DNA from: Peromyscus leucopus
Lineage: Eukaryota; Chordata; Mammalia; Rodentia; Cricetidae
Assembly: GCF_004664715.2 (NCBI RefSeq)
Contig: NC_051070.1
Coordinates: 41,318,456-41,382,455 of the forward strand
Direction: 5' to 3'
Length of the DNA: 64,000 nt
The notes below the pieces were generated by a model. It had not been told where the DNA came from, did no database searches, and saw only the letters and a program-made list of their open reading frames with translations. The number at the start of each line of letters is the position of its first letter. Within the stretch, counting starts at the first letter, position 1. A program made the translations under genes and the position numbers. This document shows, one piece after another, positions 45,797 through 56,815 of the stretch.

Positions 45797-46299
45797 TGTA
45801 GCATGAATCTTAAAAGTTCTTATTAATAAAATCAAACCTGAGCCAGGTATTTGGGTGAACTGGAAGATAAGAGAACCAGAATAAGCCACAGCTACCTCCC
45901 CTCACTGGATCCTCAGCTGGTCTTGTTACCTCAGACTGGAGGCCTCTGAGTCCTCATCCAGAATGGCTCTTAGCTGAACTGTGCTGCTAGAAGCCTGAAA
46001 GCTTAACCAGCCAAATGCTTAACTAGCCAAATGCTTCTAGTTTCTGGTCCTAATGCCTTATATACCTTTCTGCTTTCTACCACCACTCCCTGGGATTAAA
46101 GACTTGCTTTCTGGGATTAAAGGTGTGAGGAGTCACCATGCCTGGCTGTATCCTTGAACACATGGATTTCTGCCTCTGCTAGGATAAAAGGCGTGTGCTA
46201 CCACTGCCTATCCTTTATGTTTAATATTGTGACTGCTCTGTCTCTGACCACAGATAAGTTTATTAGAATGCACAATATTTGGGGGATTACAATACCACA
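45797..46299 (-). mobile_element. Solo LTR (subtype A), minus strand, 6-bp target duplication with one mismatch
   Basis: On the plus strand it begins TGTAGCATGAATC and ends AATACCACA. Flanks are ACCCAT (45791-45796) and ACACAT (46300-46305). On the minus strand it starts TGTGGTATTGTAATCCCCC and ends AAGATTCATGCTACA, matching the copies at 8407 and 30865. A TATATAAGG box lies near 46055. Two B1-like arms are visible ('gggattaaaggtgtgaggag' and 'aggataaaaggcgtgtgcta'). Confidence 0.75.
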
Positions 46300-46319
46300 A
46301 CACATTACACCATGATACT

Positions 46320-47780
46320 GTGTGCTAGTTTTGTGGTGGTTTACTCATTTTTTTATAACTTTTTTGTTGATTCTATGTGAATTTCACAGCATGCATCCTG
46401 ATCCCATTCATCTCCTGTCCCTGTGAATCTGTCATCTGCCATTGCATCCTCCCCCACAAAATAAAATTTAAAAGAAAAACCAAAACAAAAAACGAAACAA
46501 ACAAACAAACAAACAAAAAACCAAAATAACAAAGTAAAAACAAAATATAGCTCAGTGAGTCACACAGCATATTTTTAGTCCATACTTCTTTACTTGTAAG
46601 TGTTCATAGCAATGAAACATTGGTCTGGTTGGCTTCTGCTACACTGTCAATACAGGACCCTTACTGGGACTCCTCCGGGATATCCTGTTGTTTTCCTGTG
46701 TCATGGAGATCCTGTTGCTTGGTATATGCATGTCCAGCCCCTTCACATATTCTAGCAGTTCATAGATAAGGTGAATGTTGGGGTGAGTTAAATCATAGCC
46801 CTGGTTTAGGGCCTGAGTGGTCGCTTACCTACACCCATGCCAACAGGGTTAGCTCTACTGTGCTGCCCAGGTGATGTACAGAGAACATAATCATGAGTGT
46901 TGCTATTGGTGAGGGGCAGGACCAGTTCTCCAAAGGGCTGTGGCCAATGAGGGGTGGGACCAACACTGTGTTGCCCTACACTCACTCCCTTTACTAGTAA
47001 CAGGAGTCAAGGACATCAACACAGACCATGGCTGCTTCATGGCCAGGGACCCAGATATGGTCCTTGGCAGCAGCCCAGGCCTAGATATTATGAGCCTAGT
47101 TGGCATCATGGGTCACTCAGATTGACATGGACCCAGTGTCAATGTAGCAGTGGAACACCAGCATGGTCCCAGGTGGTAGTTCAGATCCCAAGCATCCATA
47201 CAGATTTTGATGGCAACAACCACCTCAGACAGCAACACAGACCCTAGTTGCAGTAGGGCCAAGCACCCAGACATGGCCCTTGGCCACAGTTCAAGTCCTG
47301 ATGTCACCATGGCCCTGAGTGGCTGTACAGGCCAGCAAGATGTTTGTGGCCCCAGCACCAAATGGTCTCAGGTAATGGCCCAGACTACAGGCCTCTACAC
47401 AGCTCTTAGAGGCAACAGGAGTCACAGATGTCAACAGAGAGCCTTGGCTGAAGCAGGACCAAAGACCCAGTCCTGGCCAGATGGCATCATATTCCTGGAT
47501 GGCAACACAGGCCTTTTAGATCAGCATAGTTCCATTAGAGGCACATCCCTTGCACACCCACATAGCCATGGGTGGTAGCCCAGACTCCAGGTGTCCACAG
47601 GGCCCTCAATAGTTACAGAAGCCTTGGATATCAGCATAGTCCACCATTGCTGTCGGGACCATGGCCTAAGGTATGGTAGCAGCCCAGGTCCAGGTATCAA
47701 CATAGGCCCTGGTGATAAGCAGGCCAACAATGTCAGGCCCTTCCCATCCCTTCCCATCCCTGCCTCTTCAGGTCCTCCTC
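46320..47780 (+). mobile_element. GC-richer LINE-derived (L1/HAL1-type) block with ~210-bp internal periodicity
   Basis: It starts near an AAAC-rich segment, then passes unique-looking sequence, then from about 46990 becomes GC-richer. The motif 'aacaggagtc...acatcaacacagacc' recurs near 46998, 47211, 47418 and 47618 in decaying form. I recall this phrase from rodent LINE-associated repeats. Low stop-codon density gives several overlapping frames up to 138 codons on both strands. None has a recognisable domain. Confidence 0.5.
46470..46525. repeat. AAAC-type simple repeat
   Basis: Five or so AAAC units within a longer A-rich, C-punctuated stretch. Confidence 0.85.
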
Positions 47781-47789
47781 TCTTCCTAG

Positions 47790-48960
47790 CACATAATCCA
47801 TTGCCCTTCTATCTCCCATTTTCCTACCCTGTACATATTTACCAAAATGGTGTCCAACAGCATGATGTCACAGATGTGAGACAGCTCCTGGTCAACTTCT
47901 GCAGGCCCAGACCTAGTGGCCTGGGGTGGAGCTATGCCTGTCCCCCCTGTACCTTCCAAGGCCTAATGGTCTACTCTTGTATCAAGGTGAGGCTTCCAGT
48001 GGTGTGACTGAGTTGCATTCATTTAAGTTGTTGTCCAAGGGGGTCCCATGGGAATCCCCAAACAACCCAGGATCTTGCAGAAACAATTGCTCTCAGCAAG
48101 CTGACAGTGGGGGCCCAGTGGCTCTGGACAACACCCATACAACTCATTGAACAAGGTGAAGTTGAGTTGGTGCCTTCATGGAGCCCTCACTTCTATGTTC
48201 TAGTCTCTTTCTTGTGGAAAGGTGCTTGATAGGCTCTGAAAGACAAACATGGGCACCAACCCAGGCACAAAACCTTTGACCTACAATCTGTCATGTCTGC
48301 AAACTATACTATGGCAATGATGACTCAGAACTTGTGGTAGTAGCCAACCAAAGTCTGATTTGATCTGAGGCCTACCCCAGGGGAAGAAACCCATACCTGC
48401 CACTGCTTGGATAACCAGAATCAGGTACTAGATAGCCCAGAAACCTAATGTAAAACCAAACACTATTTGTATAAAAAATAATCAATAGAATGATTTCTAA
48501 TGATATTCTGCTATACTCATTGACCATTGCCTTATCCAGGCATTATGAAAGAGCTTCTTCTAACAGCAGATGAGCACAGATACAAAGACTCACAGCTAGA
48601 TATTATTCTCAGAGAGAGTCAAAATGGGATATCTCCATCAAATCTCTCTTTTCATTGCACAGGGAATCTGTGAAAGAGGAAGTGGAAAGATTGTAAAAGC
48701 CAGAGTGGACGGAGGACACCAGGAGAACAAAGCCCTCTGAATGAACTAAAAAAGGCACATATGAGCTCAGGGACTGAAGCAGCAAGCACAGGGCCTACAA
48801 GGATCTACACCAAATCATATATATATATTAGCTTAGTACTTTTATGGGCCTCATGGGCATGTGAACCAATGGGTCTCTAACTCTTGTGATTTTCTTGATA
48901 CTCTTTTTTTTTCCCTGTTGAATTGTCATGTCCAACTTCATTCTTCAGCATTTAATTTTA
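47790..48960 (+). mobile_element. L1 3'UTR, sense
   Basis: Blocks occur in order: 'cccatgggaatccccaaaca' (whose complement is at 36945 and 4475), 'aaaacctttgacctacaatc' (also at 28505), GATATTCTGCTATACTCATT (also at 5721 and 28741), and 'caccaggagaacaaagccct'. It then runs into an AT-rich end. The order matches the other L1 copies. Non-coding. Confidence 0.8.
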
Positions 48961-50830
48961 TTTAACATTGATAAGTTCTAGTAACTTATGTATGAAGTGC
49001 AAGTATGTATCTTGCACCTCAAAAATATCTGTGGTTTTTAAGTTATTGTTGACTAGTTATTGTCTCTAATAGGCAGTCTCTTTCTTGAAATTATAATTTC
49101 AACTTGATCTAGTCCATTCTTCAATATGTCCTATGCTAAGCCAATGTCATGACCCACTTCTTCTCAAAAAGAAATAGAAACTCTCTTGTGTGCATTTCTT
49201 TGAGTTATATTTTAAGCTAAGTTCAATTCCTGATTCCTGTTCCCGTCTCTAACATAATCTCACAGCATTATCTTGAGGGACCTTGTTACACTAATAACTC
49301 TGTCTTTATTCTACAAAGCAATCATTTTTTACCCTCATCTTTCCTCTCCATTTACAACAATACTATATCCTCCAGCCTTCTTTTACCACTGAATCTTTCA
49401 CTTTCAATATTACTGCTCAAAGGAAGAACCCACATGTAATTACCATGTCCCTCCATATCCAGGCTACTTACATCTGAGTTTCAAGTTTGTAGTTGAGATG
49501 ACCACTCTCACAGTCAGTTCAATCACTTTTGTATTTTTTCTTGGCTTCGATGACACTTCTTTGAATTTTCTATTTTGATTTCTCTGTCTGATAAAATTAT
49601 TGACTCTGATGAACCAGTAGTTTCTTGCAAAGATCTTGGTGCAACGTTGAGTTAGAGACAAGTATGTAAACTCCCAAGACATTAGCTAGGAAAGATATTT
49701 TCAAGACTACAAAAAATTTCCAAACTTATTGCAAATGCTTTTTAGTGTGTTAGTATGCCAGTGCACACTACTTATGAGTCCTCATTTACATCCCTTTCCT
49801 GTTGAAAGGTAACTGCTCTTATATCTGGTAGCTCTGTCTTCAGCTTCCACACTAAGGATTACCCTACCGTAGGTTCCACATACACATCTTGAGTCACCTA
49901 CTCAATGACATTCTGCAGACTCCACTGAAAACTTCAAAACCTGTTTGTGAAGTGAAACCCTAACATTATCTCCTCCTGACCTCTACACTTGAAAACCTTA
50001 ATTTTCTACCTTGGAGACACATTCGAAGATGTGTCAATTCACTAAAGCAAGAAGTGCAGCAGGCATTTGACTTCTGTTTCCATCTTTATAGATTCCTTAT
50101 ATTCAAAGTTCATAGGAAATCTGGTTGTTTTACTTTTTGTCCATTTGTAATTAATAAACATTTATATTGTTACTTAGAAATAAAAATTTCACCTTTTGGC
50201 CACAATAATAGTCCCCTAGACCAATTTACCATTATATGACATACTCCTAATCATATCAGCTTATGGAAGTCTATTATTATATAATGCATATCATTATCAT
50301 CCATATCTAATACATTTATCTATATTCTAGATTTTCATGCATTATTTATCCACTGTTAAATTTCCATACAAAATCACACAACACTGCTGTATGTTCAAAG
50401 ATAAAAAATAATGCTCTTCTCTTATTTTCTTTTGTTATCATTATAAACATTTGAATGTGATATTCATATGTAAACAATTCAAATATATGGGGAATCCATG
50501 CTTATGGCTCATATTTTCTCCACTAAACCTTATTATTATCTGCCACTCAATGCTATAATGGAGAATATTTAATCCCAGAAGATGAGTGTTAACAGTAGAG
50601 TTTCATATATAGTTATAATTCCTTTAAATATTTGAAGTATTTCATAACTATGTCTACATTCTATTTAATTTCTTTGAAGGCAATAACCAATTTTAATTGT
50701 TATACTAAATTGTTATACTAAAAGTCTTACGTTTTTAACCAAATTAATCTTGTCACTTAAATAATTTCTCTCAGAGATTTGATTTATCCTTTATAAGGCC
50801 TTATAATAATAGTGCATATATATAATATAT
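48961..50830. other. Unique AT-rich DNA, no gene seen
   Basis: No coding region, RNA gene or repeat family recognised. Frames of 61-72 codons are featureless. Confidence 0.5.
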
Positions 50831-50833
50831 ATA

Positions 50834-51185
50834 GTTTGGTAGTTTGAATATAATTGGTTCCCATAGGCACATAAGGAGTGACAATATTAGAAAGTGTGGC
50901 CTTGTTGGAAGGTGTGGCCTTTTTGAAGGAAGTGTGTAACTATGGGAACAAGCTTTGGGGTCTCCTATGCTCAAGCTATACTCAGTGGGGACACAAACTC
51001 CTTCTGTTGCCTGCAGATCAAGTTGTAGAATTCACAGCTCCTTAGGCAGCACCATTTCTGTCTTCGCAATGCCATGTCCCACCATGATGATAATGGACTA
51101 AACCTCTGAAACTGTAAGGTGGTCCAATTTAAGAGTTGCCATGGTCATGGTGTCTCTTCATAGCAGGAGAAACCCTAAGACACAG
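50834..51185 (+). mobile_element. URR1-like hAT-type repeat, sense
   Basis: From GTTTGGTAGTTTGAATATAA to AAACCCTAAGACACAG. It is the same family as the copies at 16190 and, in reverse, at 51929, 56485 and 62078. Central phrase: 'gatgataatggactaaacct'. Target duplication is not clear on the TA-rich left side. Confidence 0.75.
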
Positions 51186-51920
51186 TTATTGTTTTTTCTT
51201 CTTCTTTTTTCCTTCTTCTGGGAGTAGGGTGGGGATTCCTTAGATGAGGGTAGTGTTGAGCTCATTTCTATCATCTACCCCTTTCCCACTCTGTCTTGTT
51301 TTTATTTTGAGTGTAACAACTTTTCTCTTCATGACACCTACTTGAGACTAGTCCCTGCTGCTTTTGCTTTTTAGTAAGTGTATTAGCCAGTTTTCTTTTG
51401 AAACATGTCAATTAGTTTTTTCACAAACATTGTTCCTTGTCATTTTCAGCACACTAGAATCTTTTTCCATAGCATTTTCTTTTCAGACACTGAATATTGA
51501 ACTTGGCATGCAAGGCACGCATATTACAAACGAGCTAGTGACCCACTCTCATGGCCTGTATCATCAATACAATCCTTTTTAGATATTTAATTGTTCATAA
51601 ATATGGGTAATTCTTCACAGACAAAACTTTATCATTTTAAAGTACTGTCATTCCATGCACTTTCTGAATAAGAAATACTGAAACTGCCTTCAACTAATCT
51701 GATGAAGACTGAATAATGGGACTTAAATCAAAATGAAGTTTATTGAGAACATACTTTACTTAATTATTATGTAACAGCTACAGTCAATAGGATGATGGCA
51801 GTTTCATCATTAGATGTGAGCTATTTTAAGCTGTCTGTATGTTTTAAAACACAACTCGCATTTTGGTTGAGCTTTTGCAGTGTTTGTCTAAAAACAATAA
51901 TTCTCGGTTTTTTTTTAATG
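51186..51920. other. Unassigned stretch, no gene seen
   Basis: No coding region, RNA gene or repeat family recognised. A 72-codon plus-strand frame at 51364-51582 is featureless. Confidence 0.45.
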
Positions 51921-51928
51921 ATGTTAAG

Positions 51929-52282
51929 CCTGTTTTATTTAGGACTATTACTACTGTGACAAAACACCATGACTAAGGCAATTTATACTAGAAAGCATTT
52001 AACTGGGTTTGTCTACAGTTTCAGAAGCTTAGTACATGATCATCATTGTGGGAAGCATGGTGGCTCACAGGCAAGCATGGTACTGTAGAAATAGCTGAGC
52101 GTTCCCATCTGATTCACAACAACAAGGCAGGGGGGTGCACAGAGAGATCAGGAGCAGCATGCACCCCAAGTGACACCTGTGACACACTTAATCCAAAAAG
52201 GTTATTTTATAAAACACCACCACTGTGAAGCAAACATTACAATATCTGAGCCTATGGAGGCCATTCATATTCAAACCACCAC
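51929..52282 (-). mobile_element. URR1-like hAT-type repeat with exact 8-bp target duplication
   Basis: The 8-bp repeat ATGTTAAG flanks the element (51921-51928 and 52283-52290). Eight-base duplications are characteristic of hAT transposons. The element runs in reverse, from 'cctgttttatttagg' through 'ctgtgacaaaacaccatgac' to 'attcatattcaaaccaccac'. It has no transposase, so it was mobilised in trans. Confidence 0.8.
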
Positions 52283-52365
52283 ATGTTAAGAATTTTGGTC
52301 TCATATATAGTAATCTTTCTACTTAATTTAGAAAGCTATAACCATACAATCTTGATTAACAAATC

Positions 52366-52411
52366 ATGTGTGTGTATGTGTGTATGTGTGTATGTGTGTG
52401 TGTGTGTGTGT

Positions 52412-52456
<45 letters not shown>
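52366..52456. repeat. (TG)n microsatellite with TA interruptions
   Basis: About 90 bases of TG units, with TA interruptions on the left half and a pure stretch on the right. The 69-codon Cys/Val frame over it is an artefact. Confidence 0.95.
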
Positions 52457-52458
<2 letters not shown>

Positions 52459-54230
52459 TTTAGATCAGTGTTTTGAAACCTGTGGGTTGTGAGCACTTAG
52501 AGGGTCAAGTGCCCCTTTCACATGAATCACCGAAGACCCCCTAGAACACCTAGATATTTACCTTACAATTCAGAACAATACCAAAATTAGAGTTAGAAAG
52601 TAGCAACAACAATAAGTTTATAGTTTTAGGTCACCACAACATAAAAAAAGATTCTATTAAAGGGTTGCAGCATTAGGAAGGTTGTGAACCACTGTTTTAG
52701 GTGAAAATTTTTTGTTTTAATAAGAATTTTAGTGAACTGTTAAGGAATGTTCTATCAAGGGAATTAAATATGTACGTTTATTTATTCTTAAGAATTTAGT
52801 GATAAAATGCCTTTACCCTATTTTATGTAACAAAATAGCAATTTCCATTTGATTGATTATGATTTTTTTCATTATTTAGCACTTGTTATTTAGTATTTTT
52901 TAGTAAAATTCATGTTCTCCTTTCAATTGTTTACTTTTATATACTATTTAGGAAAATGGCCTGTTAAACAGAGTTATTCACCACTTTCTTTTAAATTAAA
53001 TTTTTTTGCATTACATAACATGCATAGAAATGTCTAACACATAGTAAAGTTATGTTCGAATTGTTAAAAGTTTCTAAGTTCTACTTAGATGCGACCTCAA
53101 TAGAATTTGGGTAATGAAATGTGTGCTGATAATCTCTTCATGAGATAAAAATTAGACTTATATTTTAACTCCATGCTTTATAGCACTCTAGTACTTTGAC
53201 ATAGAATTCCCCTACCTCCTGGCCAAATTTTATCAAGCTAAGACTACTCCTAATAACTTGAGATTGCAGTAGCAGCAATACACTTCTTAAAAGCCTGTGT
53301 TTTGTGTTTTCCCTTTATGAGTATTATGGAGTAATTGAACTTGGGATGAAAAATAAATCTGCCCTATGTGTTCTCAAATAGTTGCTATGCATTCAGTTTT
53401 GGCTTTTCAATACCGTTTTTAGTTGTACCCCTATCCAAGCTTGACTAAATATAATTTCTTTTGACATTCAAGCCACAACTCAGGTGTTGGTAGTGTGATT
53501 GTAATGCTAATGCTTATACCACATGCATAACTGTATTATAATAAGTAATAAAAAGCATACTGAAATGTTGTGAAAACTCCTCATGCTTGCATTATCTTGT
53601 GATCTTTGATAACCTTTGTTTCTAGATGAAAGTAGTTTACAATACTCTATCAGTTATAATGAGCACCAATAAACAAGCTTCTTTGCCAAGGGCAAATATA
53701 ATTCCAAGCAATAAAATTGGATCTATGGCACTGTATCTTCTATTCTTCATTTCAGATTCATTAACTATTATGGAGATCAATCTCTTTGACACGGTACATT
53801 TCTAACCACATTTATGCCAGAATATGTACTCATTAGCATGCTTGAACTCCATAGCTAAACTGACAGGGTTCCCCCTTGCTTCATAATATCAAATACAATT
53901 TGAGAAAAAAGCCTTGAGGATTGTGACAACCAAAGTACTTAGATGTATTTTCTTTATATACCTGCATATATTTATGCACACCAAATACATTTTAGGAGTG
54001 TACTTATTAAACATATGAAAAATACTACTCATAATTTGATTTCAATCAAAGGCAATTATTATATACATTATTTTAAGAAGTAATTTTAGAAATATAATAT
54101 ATTGTTATTCTCTCAGATAGGTAATTTTACAAATATATGTATATATATATAATATTATAGATAAAGATGAGATTACTAGATTTAATACCTGAAAACTTTT
54201 CTTGTGATAATTTACAACTTTCATATATAT
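52457..54230. other. Unique AT-rich DNA, no gene seen
   Basis: No coding region, RNA gene or transposon recognised with confidence. 52460-52700 ('ttgaaacctgtgggttgtga', 'aaagggttgcagcattagga') resembles a dispersed rodent repeat that I cannot name. Confidence 0.45.
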
Positions 54231-54235
54231 TGGTT

Positions 54236-54380
54236 ATTTGAGACAGGGTTTCTTTGTGTAACTGCTCTGGCTGTTATTGAACTCTATCTGTAGAGAGGAC
54301 TGGCAATCAAACTCAGAGAGATCCACCTGCCTCCACCTCCTGAAGGCTGGGATTAAATGCATGTGCCACCACTGACTGGC
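54236..54380 (-). mobile_element. B1 SINE, older copy
   Basis: It is in reverse orientation, from 'tgagacagggtttctttgtg' to 'gtgccaccactgactggc', with several substitutions and a divergent middle. It lies in AT-rich unique DNA. Confidence 0.85.
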
Positions 54381-54851
54381 TAACAATACTATTTAACACA
54401 ATAAATTTTCTGTTTTTATTCACATATTATTTTCTGATGCCACACATTGTAAGTAAGTTACAAATAGAGAAGAAAAAAGAAAATATAAATGCCACTAAAG
54501 ATAATTTATATCAGACATAAAATATTTATATGTAATTTAGATTATTAAATTTACTGTTATCCTTCCAATAATAATTTTATTAGGACAGAAAGACAACAGT
54601 AATTGATAAAATACAGAGTTTTAGAGTCCAGCCCCTGTGGAAGGAAGATACCTACAGATGTGCTAAAATGGATCTACGAAACTCAGGAGCCCTCAGGCCT
54701 TGACCAAGAACTACAGGCAACTAAGGAAAGCTGAGGGCAGTAGCAGTTGAAGTAATCTCCTCCAGAGAATCGCACAGCAACCTGATGTCAAATATCAAAT
54801 GGTCAGCCCAGAAAATATATACAGACTGAACAAGTTGTATTTGTATAGTAG

Positions 54852-54852
<1 letters not shown>

Positions 54853-54901
<49 letters not shown>
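54853..54901. repeat. (CA)n microsatellite
   Basis: About 24 uninterrupted CA units. Confidence 0.95.
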
Positions 54902-54992
54902 AATAATTACAGAAAAAGAGCCATGAATCTTAATGAAGTAGGGTTGGTGAGATGTACATGGGAGGGAAGGGAGGGAGAAAAAAAAGAGGGAA

Positions 54993-55016
54993 ATGATGAC
55001 GATGATGATGATGATG
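54993..55016. repeat. GAT trinucleotide repeat
   Basis: About seven GAT units with one GAC, after a purine-rich GGGA/AAAG stretch. Confidence 0.85.
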
Positions 55017-55340
55017 TAATTATATTATCCTCCTATAAAATGAAAATATGGAAAACTGAAAAATGAAAAGTATGTGATTATGGCAGGATTTTCAGAATAC
55101 TTACATTTCATAAAGTGAAAAGGCTATAAATGTTCTTGTAAACTAGCACAGTAGAGTATCTTCCCAGACTTTCATTTTATTTGGATGAATTCCAGTTATT
55201 AAAGCTGCCTTAGAGGGAAAGCAGATGGCAAATTTGAGGATAAGTAGGTAGTTGGGCATGGCTTGAATGGGCAGTAGAGGAAGAAAAGTAAGAGGAGCTT
55301 GCAAGAGTCTTGTTTGGAAAAGAAAAAAAGAAAAAGAAGC

Positions 55341-55452
55341 TTATTTGGCTTGAGTGGTAGTGCATACCTCTAATTCCAGGACCCAAATTCTATGACAGCC
55401 TGGGTTATGTAGTAACACGCTGACAATGGAGTTTAAAAAATAAAATTAAAAA
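55341..55452 (+). mobile_element. Ancient B1-like (PB1-type) SINE fragment
   Basis: 'gagtggtagtgcatacctct' and 'aattccaggacccaaattct...gacagcctgggttatgtagt' follow the order of the left half of B1, with heavy divergence, and an A-rich tail follows. Confidence 0.55.
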
Positions 55453-56035
55453 TAGCATTTTTAATCTAAAGTTCTGTAAGAATGATTTGCTTTGAAAAAT
55501 ATTTGGTTTTATTAACTAGCAAAGATTAGGCAAGAATGTGAAGGAACAGGTAAAACTGGCCAAGGGTTTATGGAGGTGAGTAATGAAATATGTCTTATCA
55601 TTTGAAGAAGTTAGTGAAGGGAACATATCCTCAAATATTTCACAGGAGTGAAAATTATTAAAAGACTTGTTTGTACTCACTTTTAATCGGAAAAAAACAG
55701 CAGCCAGTTCATAGAATCACCTTTGTTATTTAGCCTACAAACATTCAGATTTAATTTTATAATGTTGAAAATGGAGTGAGGCCATCTGCCTGGTATACCT
55801 CGAGGATAGTCATATGAGTTTTGTGAGTAGATGCACAGTTAATACGTTTTTCTGAAAGAGTAATAAAATGCCAATCTTATTTTTTCTAGCTGCATGCTAG
55901 AATAAAAATCCTGGGTGCAAAAATCCTGGGAGATTAAAAAAAAAAAAAGATGCACTGAACAGGAAAAACATTATGATAACAGGAGTCCCTGTTATACTAA
56001 GAATATTCTTTTGGGTGGGGAGGGAAAGGTTTATG
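55453..56035. other. Unassigned AT-rich stretch, no gene seen
   Basis: No coding region, RNA gene or repeat family recognised. Confidence 0.45.
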
Positions 56036-56294
56036 TGGCTTACACTTCCAAATTTCTGTTCATCACTGAAGGAAATCAGGACAGGAACTCAAACAGGGTA
56101 GAACCCTCGAGGTAGGAGTTCATAAAGAGGCCATGGAGTGTTGTTGCTTACTGACTTGCTTCTCCTGACTTGTTCAGCCTGCTTTCTTGTAGAACCCAAG
56201 ACCACCAGGCCAGGGATGGCACCACACACAATGGGATGGACCTTCCCCCATTGATCACTTATGAGAAAGTGTCTTATAGCTGGATTTCATGGAG
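56036..56294 (-). mobile_element. Terminal-segment copy of the long rodent repeat
   Basis: The same family as the end segments at 31818-32010 ('ggaaatcaggacaggaactc', 'tgttgcttactgacttgctt', 'ccagggatggcaccacacac'). It stops at a long CA tract. Confidence 0.6.

Positions 56295-56347
<53 letters not shown>
56295..56347. repeat. (CA)n microsatellite
   Basis: About 26 CA units directly abut the preceding repeat copy. Confidence 0.95.
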
Positions 56348-56348
<1 letters not shown>

Positions 56349-56484
56349 GAATATCCTTTAGAGTTTACCTCAAGTAGGCTTTAGTAGTACCAGATAGCAA
56401 ACTGTGTTTATTTTACTTTTTTTTTGTGTGTTGGAGTAAAGCAACATTTCAATAACAAATTCAGTCTTATCTGCTGCATGCTAA

Positions 56485-56815
56485 GACAACATGACCATGA
56501 GAACGTATATAAGAAAGAGTTTATTTGTCTTACAATCTTACAAGTTGAGTCCATGACTATAAAGGCAGAAGACAGGCAGGCGTAGTAGTGGGAGAGTAGC
56601 TGAAAGCTCACCTCTGATGCTTGAGCACAAGACAGAGACCTAATTAGTAATATAACAGACTTTTGAATTCTCAAGCAAGCCCACCTCCCACTGACATACC
56701 TCCTCCAATAAAGCCACAATTCCTAATCGTTTCCAAACAGTCCTCGAACTAGGGCTAGAATATTGAAATATACAAGTCTATGAGGGCTATCATCATTCAC
56801 TCCACCATAATAACT
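56485..56815 (-). mobile_element. URR1-like hAT-type repeat, reverse
   Basis: The order 'aagaaagagtttatttgtct...gcccacctcccactgacata...cctcctccaataaagccaca' matches the family in reverse. Its ends are worn and no clear duplication is visible. The 103-codon minus-strand frame at 56408-56719 runs through it by chance. Confidence 0.65.

Larger units (their letters stand above)
54381..55335. other. Unassigned stretch with microsatellites, no gene seen
   Basis: Contains a (CA)n tract (54853-54901) and a GAT tract (54993-55016). 54600-55080 may include part of an L1 3' end, but the match is weak. No gene. Confidence 0.4.

Noticed and set aside
47591..48007. 138-codon plus-strand frame, with others overlapping on both strands
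   Set aside because: It lies in the GC-richer LINE-derived repeat, where stop codons are rare. No recognisable domain.
52283..52492. Cys/Val-rich frames here and at 29783-30224 and 54721-54903
   Set aside because: Translations of TG/CA microsatellites.
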